NCBI RefSeq assembly: GCF_900115505.1
Contig: NZ_FOWQ01000002.1
Coordinates: 1 to 64,000 of the forward strand
Length of the DNA: 64,000 nt
Direction: 5' to 3'
From: Geodermatophilus dictyosporus
GTDB lineage: Bacteria; Actinomycetota; Actinomycetes; Mycobacteriales; Geodermatophilaceae
The position numbers and the translations under genes are program-made. This document shows positions 39,170 to 49,125 of this stretch, in pieces. The notes beneath the pieces are model-generated. The model made no database searches. It had not been told where the DNA came from and was given only the letters and a program-made list of their open reading frames with translations. Each line of letters begins with the position of its first letter. Within the stretch, counting starts at the first letter, position 1.

Positions 39170-39952
39170 TCAGCTGATCAGCGTCCCGATCCTCTCACCC
39201 GCCGCGGCGCGGGCGATGTTGCCGTCGCGCAGCAGGTTGAACACCACGATCGGCATCCGGTTGTCCATGCACAGGCTGATGGCCGTGGCGTCGGCGACCT
39301 TGAGCTGGTCGGCGAGCACCGTGGCGTACTCGAGGTCGTCGTACATGGTGGCGCCCGGGTTGGTGCGCGGGTCGTCGTCGTAGACGCCGTCGACGCCGTT
39401 CTTGGCCATCAGCAGCACCTGGCAGCCGATCTCCAGGGCGCGCTGGGCGGCGACGGTGTCGGTGGAGAAGTAGGGCATGCCGGCGCCGGCGCCGAAGATG
39501 ACCAGCCGGCCCTTCTCCATGTGCCGCACGGCCTTGCGCGGGATGTAGGGCTCGGCGACCTGGCCCATGGTGATCGCGGTCTGCACCCGGGTCTCCAGGC
39601 CCACCTGCTCGCAGAAGGCCTGCAGGGCGAGGGCGTTCATGACCGTGCCGAGCATGCCCATGTAGTCGGCGTGCCGGCGGTCCATCCCGGCCTCGGCCAG
39701 CTCGGCACCGCGGAAGAAGTTGCCCCCGCCGACGACGACGGCGACCTGGGTGCCGCCGTGCACGACCGAGGCGAGCTGCTCGGCGATGCTGTGCACGATG
39801 CCGCCGTCGACGCCGACGCTGCCGCCGCCGAAGGCCTCACCGGAGAGCTTGAGCAGCACCCGCTGGTATCCCGCGCCGTCGGCGGGCTGGAAGGCGGTGG
39901 GGGCCGAGAGCGGCGGGTGCTGGGTCGTCTGCGGCGCGGCGGTGTCGGTCAA
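39170..39952 (-). CDS. pyrH: UMP kinase
   Basis: 260-aa hexameric amino-acid-kinase-fold enzyme converting UMP to UDP. Motifs: [30 protein letters not shown]-like [31 protein letters not shown] at 39950-39952 is the best start: it has GAGGGAT about 7 nt upstream and no ATG or GTG lies between it and the conserved kinase core (about residue 27). It is preceded by a hairpin terminator after tsf. Confidence 0.93.
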   Translation of the reverse strand: MTDTAAPQTTQHPPLSAPTAFQPADGAGYQRVLLKLSGEAFGGGSVGVDGGIVHSIAEQLASVVHGGTQVAVVVGGGNFFRGAELAEAGMDRRHADYMGMLGTVMNALALQAFCEQVGLETRVQTAITMGQVAEPYIPRKAVRHMEKGRLVIFGAGAGMPYFSTDTVAAQRALEIGCQVLLMAKNGVDGVYDDDPRTNPGATMYDDLEYATVLADQLKVADATAISLCMDNRMPIVVFNLLRDGNIARAAAGERIGTLIS

Positions 39953-40032
39953 CTGCTCATCCCTCGCTCGACGTCGTTGGGCGTGATCCTGCCAAACGGT
40001 GCGCCGGGCGCCAGCCGGGCCCGGACGTGCCA

Positions 40033-40063
40033 CCGGCCCCGTCCCGGATCGGGACGGGGCCGG
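40033..40063 (-). terminator. Terminator after tsf
   Basis: A perfect 14-bp stem (40033-40046 with 40050-40063) with a 3-nt loop, about 16 nt after the tsf stop. It lacks a U tract but is very stable, and it would separate rpsB-tsf from pyrH. Confidence 0.75.
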
Positions 40064-40078
40064 CGGTGCGGTACCGGG

Positions 40079-40894
40079 TTACGCCTGGCCGACCTCGAAG
40101 CGGGCGAACCGCTGCACGGTCAGGCCGGCCTCGTCGACGATCTGCTTCACCGTGCGCTTGGGCTCGGTGATCGACGGCTGCTCGAGCAGGACGAAGTCCT
40201 TGTAGTAGGCGTTGACCCGACCCTCGACGATCCTGGTGATCGCCTGCTCGGGCTTGCCCTCCTCCTTGGCGGTCTGCTCGGCCACGCGGCGCTCGGTCTC
40301 GACGGCCTCGGCCGGGACCTCGTCGCGGGAGAGGTACCGCGGGCGCGCGGCGGCGATGTGCATCGCCAGCGAGCGCGCGGCCTCCTCGCTGCCGCCCTGG
40401 TACTGCACGGCGACGCCGATGGCGGGGGGCAGGTCGGTGGCGCGCTTGTGCAGGTAGACCGCGGTCGGGCCCTCGAAGGTGGCGAAGCGCGAGAGGACGA
40501 GCTTCTCGCCGATGCGCGCGGACTCGGCCTCGACCAGCTTGGCGACGGTCTGGCCGTCGACCTCGGTGGCCAGCAGCGCGTCCATGTCGGCCGGCGACTG
40601 CTCGAGGACGATCTCGACGAGCCGCTCGGCCAGCGCGACGAAGTCGGCGTTCTTGGCGACGAAGTCGGTCTCGCAGTCGAGCTCGAGCAGCGCGCCGTGC
40701 TTGCTGACGACGATGCCGTTGGTCGTGGAGCGCTCGAGGCGCTTGCCGACGTCCTTGGCGCCCTTGATGCGCAGCAGCTCGATGGCCTTGTCGTACTCGC
40801 CGTCGGCCTCGGTCAGGGCCTTCTTGGCGTCCATCATGCCGGCGCCGGTGGCGTCGCGCAGGCGCTTGACGTCGGCAGCGGTGAAGGCGGGCAT
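40079..40894 (-). CDS. tsf: Elongation factor Ts
   Basis: 271-aa nucleotide exchange factor for EF-Tu. The N-terminal UBA-like domain is [19 protein letters not shown], followed by [14 protein letters not shown], which is the core signature. ATG at 40892-40894 with GAGGAAG. It follows rpsB after 89 nt that include a perfect 17-bp hairpin. Confidence 0.97.
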   Translation of the reverse strand: MPAFTAADVKRLRDATGAGMMDAKKALTEADGEYDKAIELLRIKGAKDVGKRLERSTTNGIVVSKHGALLELDCETDFVAKNADFVALAERLVEIVLEQSPADMDALLATEVDGQTVAKLVEAESARIGEKLVLSRFATFEGPTAVYLHKRATDLPPAIGVAVQYQGGSEEAARSLAMHIAAARPRYLSRDEVPAEAVETERRVAEQTAKEEGKPEQAITRIVEGRVNAYYKDFVLLEQPSITEPKRTVKQIVDEAGLTVQRFARFEVGQA

Positions 40895-40939
40895 GTCACT
40901 TCCTCACGGGTCTGGAGTTGGTGGGTGCGGACGTGCCAG

Positions 40940-40977
40940 GGCGCCGCCGTCCGGCCCGCGGGCCGGACGGCGGCGCC
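40940..40977 (-). terminator. rpsB-tsf intergenic hairpin
   Basis: A perfect 17-bp inverted repeat (40940-40956 with 40961-40977) around CGCG, located 6 nt after the rpsB stop. It is the most stable simple hairpin I noticed here, and it probably acts as an attenuator to make less EF-Ts than S2. Confidence 0.75.
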
Positions 40978-40983
40978 GGCGCG

Positions 40984-41916
<933 letters not shown>

Positions 41917-42086
41917 GGCCGCAGCCTTCCTGTCTGCGCGCGACCGCCGGGCGGCCGCGCTCCTCGGTTGTCGCGGGCACCGGGTGGTGTCCCGCCCTGG
42001 CGTCCCGCGGCGCCACCGACCCGGTGGAGGACCGGGACCGAGGTGGGGCTGCCCCGCCGGAGCGGCGGGAGGAGGACGCGCGGAGT

Positions 42087-42120
42087 CGACCCGCCGTGGC
42101 GGGTCGCACCGGACAGCATA
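42087..42120 (-). promoter_or_regulatory. Candidate rpsB -10 element and 5' leader hairpin
   Basis: Minus-strand TATGCT (42115-42120) matches TAnnnT. The predicted start (about 42108) is followed at once by an inverted repeat (42087-42095 with 42098-42106). No -35 is evident. The remaining leader (41917-42086) shows no gene; S2 autoregulation through this leader is possible but unproven. Confidence 0.45.
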
Positions 42121-42215
42121 CGCCGAGCACCGATCGGCCCTCCCCCGCCGTCGGCGCCGTCCACAGACCGGCCGCGACCGCCCCGGCGAGCCGGTGCCGC
42201 GGCGAGGCTGCCGGA

Positions 42216-42719
42216 GTGCCCGCGCGCTCCCTGCCCGCCGTCCTGCTGGTCGTCGCCGCGCTCCTGCTCCCGGCGCCCGCGGTCGCCGGGCCGGGGGTCG
42301 CCGTCGCGCCCGCCTGGGTGTCCCCGGTGGGCGACCCGCCGGTGGTCACGCGGCCGTTCGTGCCGCCGCCCTCGCCGTACGGCCCCGGGCACCGGGGCGC
42401 CGACCTGGCTGGGGCACCCGGGGCGGTGGTGGGCGCCGCCGGGGACGGCGTGGTCGTCTTCGCCGGGATGGTGGCCGGCCGGCCGGTGGTCAGCGTCGAC
42501 CACGCGGACGGCCTCCGCACGACGTACGAACCGGTCGCGCCGGTCGTGGCCGCCGGCCAGGCGGTGACCCGCGGCGCACCGCTCGGGACCCTGCTCGCCG
42601 GGCACGAGGGCTGCCCGGCCGCGGCCTGCCTGCACTGGGGGCTGCGCCGCGGGGAGACCTACCTCGACCCGCTGTCGCTGCTGCGCCCGCCCGAGGTGCG
42701 GCTGCTGCCCACCGGGTGA
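42216..42719 (+). CDS. M23 family peptidase (LysM-free, secreted)
   Basis: 167-aa secreted protein with a signal peptide (about 1-25, ending APAVAG) and a compact peptidase M23/LytM domain. Zinc-site landmarks are HRGADLAG (His, Asp) and CLHWGLR (His-x-His is reduced to Leu-His). Other motifs include [11 protein letters not shown] and [11 protein letters not shown]. In LytM enzymes the last motif is HxH; here the first His is Leu after Cys, so activity may be lost and it may be a regulator. GTG at 42216-42218. An M23 gene next to rpsB is also found in Streptomyces. Confidence 0.85.
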   Translation: MPARSLPAVLLVVAALLLPAPAVAGPGVAVAPAWVSPVGDPPVVTRPFVPPPSPYGPGHRGADLAGAPGAVVGAAGDGVVVFAGMVAGRPVVSVDHADGLRTTYEPVAPVVAAGQAVTRGAPLGTLLAGHEGCPAAACLHWGLRRGETYLDPLSLLRPPEVRLLPTG

Positions 42720-43147
42720 GGCGCGACCAGCAGGAGGTCCACCAGGCCCAGCTCACCGCTCGCCTCGTCCGGCCCGACCCTCCCGGGACCGTCCGGCTTC
42801 CCGCCTCCAGCGCCTGGGTGTGGAGCCCGGCCACCCGGCGGCCGTGCCGCCGCCGCACCTCCGGTGCGATCGTCGAGCACCGCGCCGCCAGCCCGACCGC
42901 GCGCATCGGCCGAGGAGTGGAGGACCTGGCTGCAGCGCCTCCGCAGCACGACCCCGACCACCAGGCACCGCCGTCGGCGGTCGTGCGCCCCCGCGACGGC
43001 CGCCGCGATCCGATCGACACCGCCTCCGGCGACATCCGCCCGGGGCGACCGGTCGGGGGGTGGGCCCGGACGGGACAGCCGCAGGTCCCGCACAGCGCGA
43101 GGTCGACCGTGGACGTCGTACCGCCCTGCAGGTGGGGGACTCCGGCG
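42720..43147. other. 428-nt gap with no recognisable gene
   Basis: Between the M23 gene and the SnoaL-like gene. All six frames stay open for long stretches, as is normal at this GC content, but none gives a recognisable protein or well-placed ribosome site. One minus frame contains a Cys pair (CGTCGCP), not enough for a call. It may hold remnants of a decayed gene. Confidence 0.4.
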
Positions 43148-43528
43148 ATGACGGAGGCGGCGATGGACGGTCCGCAGGACGTCGTCACGGCCGTGTACCG
43201 GAAGGTGCGCGCCGGGGCGCTGGAGGAGGCGCGGGCGCTGTGGAGCGACAGCGGCCGGTGGCACGTGATCGGGAGCCATCCGCCGGCAGGCGACTACAGC
43301 GCCGACGAGTACCTCGCATTCATCCAGCGCTTCCTCCACGACCACCCCGACTACCGCGCGGAGTGGCTCGACGTCCGCTCCCACGACGGCACGATCCTGA
43401 TCGCGAACCTGCACTCGACAGGTGGCCCGGCTCCTGGGACGGCACAGGGTGTCCTCGTGATCCGGGTGACCGGAGGCGAGGTGCAGGAGGGATGGGGCAT
43501 CCCGGCGGTGCCCGATCGACCCTTCTGA
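43148..43528 (+). CDS. SnoaL-like (NTF2-fold) protein
   Basis: 126 aa of the SnoaL/NTF2 superfamily. The pattern VVTAVYRKVRAGALEEARALWSD, then GRWHVIGSHPPAGDYSADEYLAFIQRF, followed by beta strands (ILIANLHSTG, GVLVIRVTGGEVQEGWGI) is typical. Members are small catalytic or binding modules; no function is assigned. Two starts are possible: ATG at 43148 (GGGGGA upstream) and ATG at 43163 (GGAGG 5 nt upstream, 121 aa). It is convergent with whiG. Confidence 0.75.
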   Translation: MTEAAMDGPQDVVTAVYRKVRAGALEEARALWSDSGRWHVIGSHPPAGDYSADEYLAFIQRFLHDHPDYRAEWLDVRSHDGTILIANLHSTGGPAPGTAQGVLVIRVTGGEVQEGWGIPAVPDRPF

Positions 43529-43558
43529 CCGCACCCGTGGCCCTGGGTGGGCAGGAGG

Positions 43559-43586
43559 CCGGTCGCGTGCCCGGGAGGCCGACCGG
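43559..43586. terminator. Weak inverted repeat between the SnoaL-like gene and whiG
   Basis: CCGGTCG (43559-43565) and CGACCGG (43580-43586), 7-bp stem, 14-nt loop, in the 106-nt convergent gap. A low-confidence bidirectional terminator. Confidence 0.3.
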
Positions 43587-43634
43587 GGCCCTCGGGGAGC
43601 GACGAGTGCTCGACCGTGGCGACGGGTCACACGG

Positions 43635-44528
43635 TCAGGCGATGTCTGCGAGCTTGGTGCGCAGGTGCAGCACGGCCTTAGTGTGCAGCTGGCAGATCCG
43701 GCTCTCGGTGACGCCGAGGACGCGGCCGATGTCGGCCAGCGTCAGGCCCTCGAAGTAGTAGAGGCTGACGACGACCTTCTCCCGCTCGGGCAGCTGCTCG
43801 ACGGCGCGGGCGAGCATCTGGCGGGCCTCCCCGTGCTCGGCCACGGCCTGCGGGTCGGCGGCGTTGACGTCCTGCAGGGTGTCGACCAGCCGCGGGGCGC
43901 CGCCGTCGTCGTCGGTGAGCAGCTCGTCGAGGGCGACCACGTTGACCAGGGACAGCTGGCCGAGGAACTTGCGGACCTCCTCGACGTCCATGTCCATCTC
44001 CGCGGCCACCTCCTCCTCGGTGGGGCTGCGCTGCAGCCGGCTCTCGAGGGCGGCGACGGTGCGCTCGAACTGGCGGGCCTTCATCCGCACCGACCGCGGG
44101 ATCCAGTCGGTGCTGCGGAGCTCGTCGATGATCGCGCCGCGGATGCGGGCCATCGCGTAGCTCTCGAACTTGACCTCGCGCGAGGGCTGGTACCGGGTGA
44201 TGGCGTCGATGAGCCCGAAGGTGCCGTAGGAGACGAGGTCGGCCTGCTCGACGTGCGCGGGCAGGCCGCTGCCGACCCGGCCGGCGACGTACTTGACCAG
44301 CGGTGCGTAGTGCAGGATCAGCCGGTCGCGCAGGGCCGGCGCCCGCTCGGTGACGTACTGCGCCCAGAGCTCGGCGATGGCTGCGTCGGCGTCCTCCTCG
44401 GACTCGCCGCCGATCCGGTGGATGGTCGCCTCGGGCACGGTGTGCACTCCCGCTCTCTGGTGGGCTCGGGGTCTCGCGATGGACGCCGGCGCGGCGGCCG
44501 GCGGGGTCTGGGTGGGCGGCGTGGTCAT
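43635..44528 (-). CDS. whiG: RNA polymerase sigma factor WhiG/FliA family
   Basis: 297 aa. Region 2 has [14 protein letters not shown] and [14 protein letters not shown] with [21 protein letters not shown]; region 3 has [15 protein letters not shown]; region 4 has [35 protein letters not shown]. In Streptomyces, WhiG commits aerial hyphae to sporulation and sits near xerC, an M23 gene and rpsB, exactly as here. In motile actinobacteria the same family (FliA) drives flagellar genes; none are in this window. ATG (44526-44528) overlaps the xerC stop as ATGA. The first ~45 residues are variable, so a later GTG is possible. Confidence 0.93.
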   Translation of the reverse strand: MTTPPTQTPPAAAPASIARPRAHQRAGVHTVPEATIHRIGGESEEDADAAIAELWAQYVTERAPALRDRLILHYAPLVKYVAGRVGSGLPAHVEQADLVSYGTFGLIDAITRYQPSREVKFESYAMARIRGAIIDELRSTDWIPRSVRMKARQFERTVAALESRLQRSPTEEEVAAEMDMDVEEVRKFLGQLSLVNVVALDELLTDDDGGAPRLVDTLQDVNAADPQAVAEHGEARQMLARAVEQLPEREKVVVSLYYFEGLTLADIGRVLGVTESRICQLHTKAVLHLRTKLADIA

Positions 44529-45460
44529 GCGCGTGGGTGCGCCTGCGCGTGCACCGCCCGGAGCCGCTCGACCGTCACGTGCGTGTAGATCTGCGTCGTG
44601 GCGAGGCTAGCGTGGCCGAGCAGCTCCTGGACCGAGCGCAGGTCGGCGCCGCCCTCGAGCACGTGGGTCGCCGCGGAGTGGCGCAGCCCGTGCGGGCCGA
44701 CGTCCGGGGCGCCGGGGACGGCCGCGACGGCGGCGTGCACCGTGCGGCGGGCCTCGCGCGCGTCGAGCCGGCGGCCGCGGAGGCCCAGCAGCAGCGCCGG
44801 GCCGGACCCGGGGGTGGCCAGGGCCGGGCGGCCGCGCACCAGCCAGGCGTCGAGGGCCTGCTCGGCCGGCGCGCCGTAGGGGACGCTGCGCTCCTTGCGC
44901 CCCTTGCCGAGGACGCGCAGCAGCCGCCGGCCGCGGTCGACGTCGTCGACGTCGAGGCCGACGAGCTCGCTGACCCGGATGCCGCTGGCGTAGAGCAGCT
45001 CGAGGACGACGGCGTCGCGCAGCCCGACCGGGTCGTCGGCGCCGGCGGTCGACTCGACCACCGCGCGGGCCTGGTCGGGGGCGAGCACGTCGGGCAGCGT
45101 GCGGTGGGCCTTGGGGCTGACCAGCCGCAGTCCGACGTCCTCGGACGTGGCGCCCGAGCGGCGCAGCCAGGCGGTGAACGACCGCGCGGCGGCGGCCCGG
45201 CGGGCAGTGGTCGCGCGGCCGGCTCCCCGGGCGCGGCCCTGGGCCAGCCAGCTGCGCAGGGCGGCGAGGTCGAGTTCGCCGACGGTGGTGCCGCCGCGGC
45301 GGGCGAGGTGGTCGAGCAGCCGGACGGCGTCGGTGACGTACCCGCGGACGGTGTGCTCCGACAGGTCGCGCTCCTCGCGCAGCGCCTGCTCGTAGCCCTC
45401 CAGCGCCGCGGCGAGCGCCGGCGGCAGCGCGGCGCGGGCGTCGGCGGTGCGGGCGGTCAC
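44525..45460 (-). CDS. xerC: Tyrosine recombinase XerC
   Basis: 311-aa site-specific recombinase that resolves chromosome dimers. The core-binding N-terminal domain is followed by the catalytic domain with all residues: Arg in [12 protein letters not shown], Lys in [10 protein letters not shown], His-Leu-Arg in [12 protein letters not shown], His in [11 protein letters not shown] and nucleophile Tyr in IYTHV. GTG at 45458-45460, 86 nt after dprA. No integrase-specific context, so it is the housekeeping recombinase. Confidence 0.93.
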   Translation of the reverse strand: MTARTADARAALPPALAAALEGYEQALREERDLSEHTVRGYVTDAVRLLDHLARRGGTTVGELDLAALRSWLAQGRARGAGRATTARRAAAARSFTAWLRRSGATSEDVGLRLVSPKAHRTLPDVLAPDQARAVVESTAGADDPVGLRDAVVLELLYASGIRVSELVGLDVDDVDRGRRLLRVLGKGRKERSVPYGAPAEQALDAWLVRGRPALATPGSGPALLLGLRGRRLDAREARRTVHAAVAAVPGAPDVGPHGLRHSAATHVLEGGADLRSVQELLGHASLATTQIYTHVTVERLRAVHAQAHPRA

Positions 45461-45546
45461 CGTCCGACCGTCCGACGGAGTCCTCCGGCGGTCAAGCCGC
45501 CGCGCCGTCGCGCCGCCCGCGGCAGGCGTCCCCCGCCACCGCCGTC

Positions 45547-46803
45547 TCAGCCGTCGCGCCGCCGCCTCGGCGGCGGCGCCAGCCGCCAGCCGGTGCCGGT
45601 CCACTGCACGAGCCCGGCGATCTCCAGCCCGGGCAGCACCCGCACCGCCTCCAGCGGGTCGCACCCGGCGACGGCGGCCAGCCGCTCGGCGCTCACACCC
45701 ACCCGGACCGGGCAGGCGTCGAGCACCCGGCGGGCGAGGTCGGTCAGGCCGTCGCCGGCCCGGGCGGGCCGCTCCGGCGGGTCGGCGAGGTCGACCCCCA
45801 GACCGCCCACCGCCTCGACCACCTGGGCGGCGTTGCCCACCAGCCGGGCGCCCACGTCCTCGTCGCGCAGCAGGTCGTGGCAGCCCACCGACATCGCGCT
45901 GGTGACCGGCCCGGGCACGACCAGCACCGCCTTGCCCAGCCGCTGCGCCCGCCGGGCGGTGGCCTGCGCGCCGGAGCGGGCGGCCGCCTCGACCACCACC
46001 GTGCCGCGGGTGAGCCCGGCGATGATCCGGTTGCGGACGAGGAAGCGGTGCCGGTGCGGGGCGGCGCCGGGCGGCCACTCGCTGACCAGCAGGCCGCCGG
46101 AGTCGACGATCCGGCTGAACACCGTCGAGTGCGCGGCCGGGTAGGCGCGGTCCACCCCGCAGGCCAGGACCGCGACCGTCGGGGCGCCGGCGGCCAGGGC
46201 ACCGCGGTGCGCTGCGACGTCGACGCCGTAGGCGCCGCCGGACACCACGGTCCAGCCGCGCTCCCCCAGCTCGTGGCCCAGCTCCCCGGCCACGTGCTCG
46301 CCGTAGGCGGTGGAGGCCCGGGAGCCGACCACGGCCACCGAGCGGTCGACGACCTCGTCGAGGCGGGCGGTGCCGCGCACCCACAGCGCCACCGGCGGCA
46401 CCAGCGCCGTGGTGCGGTCGGCCTGCTCGACGTCACCGTCGCGGCCGACGACCGCCAGCGTCAGGGAGTGCAGCGGCAGCACCGGCCACTCGTCGTCCTC
46501 GGGCAGCACGAGGCGAGCGCCGCAGCGCTCGGCGCGGTGCAGGTCGGCCAGGCTGGCGTCCTCGACGGCGCGGGCGCCGACCAGCGCCCGGGCCCCCTCC
46601 GGCGCCGTCCCGGCCCGCAGGGCGCGCACGGCGGCCACCGGGCCGACGTCGTCGACCCAGCGCCAGAAGCCGACCGACCCGGGTTCGGCGGCGCGCGTCA
46701 GCCAGGCCCGCGCGCGCCGGATGCCGGGGACGCCGACCCCGTCGACCGCCGCCGGGCCGTCCAGCGCGCCCTCGAGGTCCTCCTCCAGGGTCGGGGCGCT
46801 CAT
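45547..46803 (-). CDS. dprA: DNA-processing protein DprA/Smf
   Basis: 418-aa single-strand DNA-binding protein that loads RecA on incoming DNA. The Rossmann core has [47 protein letters not shown] and [14 protein letters not shown]-terminal winged-helix part (about 350-418) follows. ATG (46801-46803) overlaps the comM stop as ATGA. The yraN-comM-dprA string is standard in actinobacteria even where natural competence is unproven. Confidence 0.95.
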   Translation of the reverse strand: MSAPTLEEDLEGALDGPAAVDGVGVPGIRRARAWLTRAAEPGSVGFWRWVDDVGPVAAVRALRAGTAPEGARALVGARAVEDASLADLHRAERCGARLVLPEDDEWPVLPLHSLTLAVVGRDGDVEQADRTTALVPPVALWVRGTARLDEVVDRSVAVVGSRASTAYGEHVAGELGHELGERGWTVVSGGAYGVDVAAHRGALAAGAPTVAVLACGVDRAYPAAHSTVFSRIVDSGGLLVSEWPPGAAPHRHRFLVRNRIIAGLTRGTVVVEAAARSGAQATARRAQRLGKAVLVVPGPVTSAMSVGCHDLLRDEDVGARLVGNAAQVVEAVGGLGVDLADPPERPARAGDGLTDLARRVLDACPVRVGVSAERLAAVAGCDPLEAVRVLPGLEIAGLVQWTGTGWRLAPPPRRRRDG

Positions 46804-48320
46804 GCCGCCACCCGCTGCAGCCGCATGCCCAGCGCCTCGGCCACGTCGTCGCCGTCGGGCACCGCGCGCCCGCCGAGGTCGGCCAGCGTCCAGGCCACCC
46901 GCTGCACCCGGTCGAGGCCGCGGACCGACAGCAGCCCGCGCTCCAGCGCCCGCTCGGCCAGGGTGAGGGCCGCGCGCGGGACCGGCCACCGCTCCCGCAG
47001 CAACCGGCCGGGCACCTGGCTGTTGAGCGCCAGCCCCGCTCCGCCCAGCCGCGCGGCGGCCGTCTCCCGGGCGGCGGCCACCCGGCCGGCGACCGCCGCG
47101 CTCGGCTCGGGTGGGTCCTGTCCGGCCAGCCAGGCCGCCCGCGTCACCGCCGGGAGGTCGACCCGCAGGTCGATGCGGTCCAGCAGCGGCCCCGACAGCC
47201 GGGCCTGGTAGCGGCGCCGCTCCAGCGGGCTGCAGGTGCACGCCGCGTCACCGGCCGCGCTGGCGCAGGGACAGGGGTTGGCGGCGAGCACCAGCTGGGC
47301 GCGGCACGGGAAGGTCGCCGCGCCCGAGGCACGGGCGATGGTCACCTCGCCGCGCTCGAGCGGCTGGCGCAGCGTGTCGAGGGTGGCCCGGGGGAACTCC
47401 GGCGCCTCGTCGAGGAAGAGCACGCCACGGTGGGCCCGGCACAGCGCCCCCGGCCGGATGACCCCCGATCCCCCGCCGACGAGCGCGGCCATCGTCGCCG
47501 AGTGGTGGGGCGACTCGAACGGGGGCCGGCTCAGCAACGGCGCGCCGGGCGGCAGCGTCCCGGCCACCGAGTGGATGGCGGTGACCTCCAGCGCGGCCCG
47601 CTCGTCGAGGACGGGCAGCAGACCCGGCAGCCGCTCGGCCAGCATCGTCTTGCCGGCGCCCGGCGGGCCGGTGAGGAACAGGTGGTGCCCACCGGCGGCG
47701 GCCACCTCGACCGCGCGCCGGCCCGCGGCCTGACCGACCACGTCCCCGAGGTCGGGTGCCGGCGCGGGGCTCGGCAGCGGCCCGCGGACGTGCGGGGCCA
47801 GCGACGCCCGTCCGGACAGGTGGGCCACGAGGTCGCCGAGCGTGGCCGCGGGCAGCACGGCGACCCCGGCGACCAGGGCCGCCTCCTCGGCGTTACCGGC
47901 CGGGACGACGACCGTGTCGTGCCCGGCCTGCGCGGCCGCCAGCACCGCCGGCAGGACGCCGCGCACCGCCCGCACGGAGCCGTCGAGGCCGAGCTCGCCG
48001 AGCAGGACCAGGCCGTCGGCGGAGTCGGCGGGCAGCGTGCCGGCGGCGGCGAGCACGGCGGCGGCGAGCGCCAGGTCGAAGCCGCTCCCCTGCTTGGGCA
48101 TCGACGCCGGCGACAGGCCGATGGTGATCCGGCGCATCGGCCAGGAGGCGCCGGTGTTCACCACCGCCGCCCGCACGCGGTCGACCGACTGGCGGACCAC
48201 CGCGTCGGGCAGGCCGACCAGCACCACCCCGGGGACGCCGGCGGACATGTCCACCTCGACCTCCACCATCGCCCCGGCCACCCCGGCCAGGCCGACCGAC
48301 CAGGTGCGGGCCAGCGTCAC
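46800..48320 (-). CDS. comM: ComM/YifB family AAA+ ATPase (Mg-chelatase-like)
   Basis: 506-aa hexameric helicase that promotes branch migration during natural transformation. N-terminal Lon-like S5 domain (GLPDAVVRQSVDRVRAA), Walker A LTGPPGAGKTMLAERLPG, Walker B GVLFLDEAPEF, and zinc-finger Cys set ANPCPCASAAGDAACTCS. The C-terminal Mg-chelatase lid ends the protein. GTG overlaps the yraN stop by 4 nt. Confidence 0.95.
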   Translation of the reverse strand: MTLARTWSVGLAGVAGAMVEVEVDMSAGVPGVVLVGLPDAVVRQSVDRVRAAVVNTGASWPMRRITIGLSPASMPKQGSGFDLALAAAVLAAAGTLPADSADGLVLLGELGLDGSVRAVRGVLPAVLAAAQAGHDTVVVPAGNAEEAALVAGVAVLPAATLGDLVAHLSGRASLAPHVRGPLPSPAPAPDLGDVVGQAAGRRAVEVAAAGGHHLFLTGPPGAGKTMLAERLPGLLPVLDERAALEVTAIHSVAGTLPPGAPLLSRPPFESPHHSATMAALVGGGSGVIRPGALCRAHRGVLFLDEAPEFPRATLDTLRQPLERGEVTIARASGAATFPCRAQLVLAANPCPCASAAGDAACTCSPLERRRYQARLSGPLLDRIDLRVDLPAVTRAAWLAGQDPPEPSAAVAGRVAAARETAAARLGGAGLALNSQVPGRLLRERWPVPRAALTLAERALERGLLSVRGLDRVQRVAWTLADLGGRAVPDGDDVAEALGMRLQRVAA

Positions 48321-48676
48321 GAGAAGGCCCCGGGCAGGTGGGTGACCAGCGGCAGGCCCGCGGGCGGCACGAGCACGCCGACGACGTCGAAGCGGAGGTC
48401 GGGGGCGTGCTCGTCGTGCGCGGCCAGCCAGCGCTGCGCCAGCAGCCGCAGCCGCCGCTGCTTGGCCGGGGTCACCGCCTCGACGGGGTGGCCGAAGCCG
48501 GTGCCGCGCCGGGTCTTGACCTCGCAGAAGACGATCGCCGACCCGTCGCGCGCGACGATGTCGAGCTCCCCGTCGCGGCAGCGCCAGTTGCGGTCGAGGA
48601 CGCGCAGGCCGGCGTCGGTGAGGTGGGCCGCGGCGATCGCCTCGCCGCGGCTGCCGAGTGCGGTGGTGGTGGACAC
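48317..48676 (-). CDS. UPF0102 (YraN) nuclease-fold protein
   Basis: 119-aa endonuclease-like fold: GEAIAAAHLTDAGLRVLDRNWRCRDGELDIVARD then FCEVKTRRG, which contain the conserved Glu, Asp, Glu and Lys of the PD-(D/E)XK-type site. Often called YraN; function unclear, possibly DNA processing with DprA and ComM. GTG at 48674-48676. Confidence 0.9.
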   Translation of the reverse strand: MSTTTALGSRGEAIAAAHLTDAGLRVLDRNWRCRDGELDIVARDGSAIVFCEVKTRRGTGFGHPVEAVTPAKQRRLRLLAQRWLAAHDEHAPDLRFDVVGVLVPPAGLPLVTHLPGAFS

Positions 48677-48770
48677 GCGGCGACCGTCGCCCGCGGTGCG
48701 GCCCCGGGGTGGCCGGGAGGGCGGTCTGTGGACGGCGCAGGGGCCTGTGGACGGCCGGACCGGTGCCGTC

Positions 48771-48796
48771 CGCCCGGGAGGTCAGCCTCCCGGGCG
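48771..48796 (-). terminator. Terminator after the DUF2469 gene
   Basis: Perfect 11-bp stem (48771-48781 with 48786-48796) and TCAG loop, 8 nt after the DUF2469 stop, with no U tract. Confidence 0.65.
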
Positions 48797-48804
48797 TGGC
48801 GAGA

Positions 48805-49125
48805 TCAGGTGATGCGGGGCCCGTCGGGCAGCTCGAGGTCGGGCTTGTCCAGCTCCTCGACGTTGACGTCCTTGAAGGTCAGCACGCGGACGTTGCGGAC
48901 GAAGCGGGCCGGCCGGTACATGTCCCAGACCCAGGCGTCGGACAGCTTGAGCTCGAAGAACACCTCGCCCCCGGCCTCGCGCACCTGCAGGTCGACGGAG
49001 TTGGCCAGGTAGAAGCGCCGCTCGGTCTCCACCACGTAGGTGAACTGCCGGACGATGTCCCGGTACTCGCGATAGAGCTGCAGCTCCATCTCGGTCTCGT
49101 ACTTCTCCAGGTCCTCGGTGCTCAT
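48805..49125 (-). CDS. DUF2469 family protein
   Basis: 106 aa, matching the highly conserved actinobacterial DUF2469: MSTEDLEKYETEMELQLYREY, FTYVVETERRFYLANSVDL and FFELKLSDAWVWDMYRPARFV. Function unknown. It regularly lies between rnhB and yraN. ATG (49123-49125) overlaps the rnhB stop as ATGA. Confidence 0.92.
   Translation of the reverse strand: MSTEDLEKYETEMELQLYREYRDIVRQFTYVVETERRFYLANSVDLQVREAGGEVFFELKLSDAWVWDMYRPARFVRNVRVLTFKDVNVEELDKPDLELPDGPRIT

Noticed and set aside
42490-43188. Minus-strand frame with a Cys-Gly-Thr-Cys motif between M23 and SnoaL-like genes
   Set aside because: It overlaps the end of the M23 gene in antisense, shows no recognisable family and has no ribosome site; too weak to call.
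44525-45460. Tyrosine recombinase as a sign of a mobile element
   Set aside because: It has the sequence and position of housekeeping XerC between dprA and whiG. No attachment repeats, tRNA or phage genes are nearby.
45547-48676. dprA-comM-yraN as a possible defence or new DNA-uptake system
   Set aside because: This string is standard in actinobacterial chromosomes and all members belong to known families; no competence pilus genes are present here.
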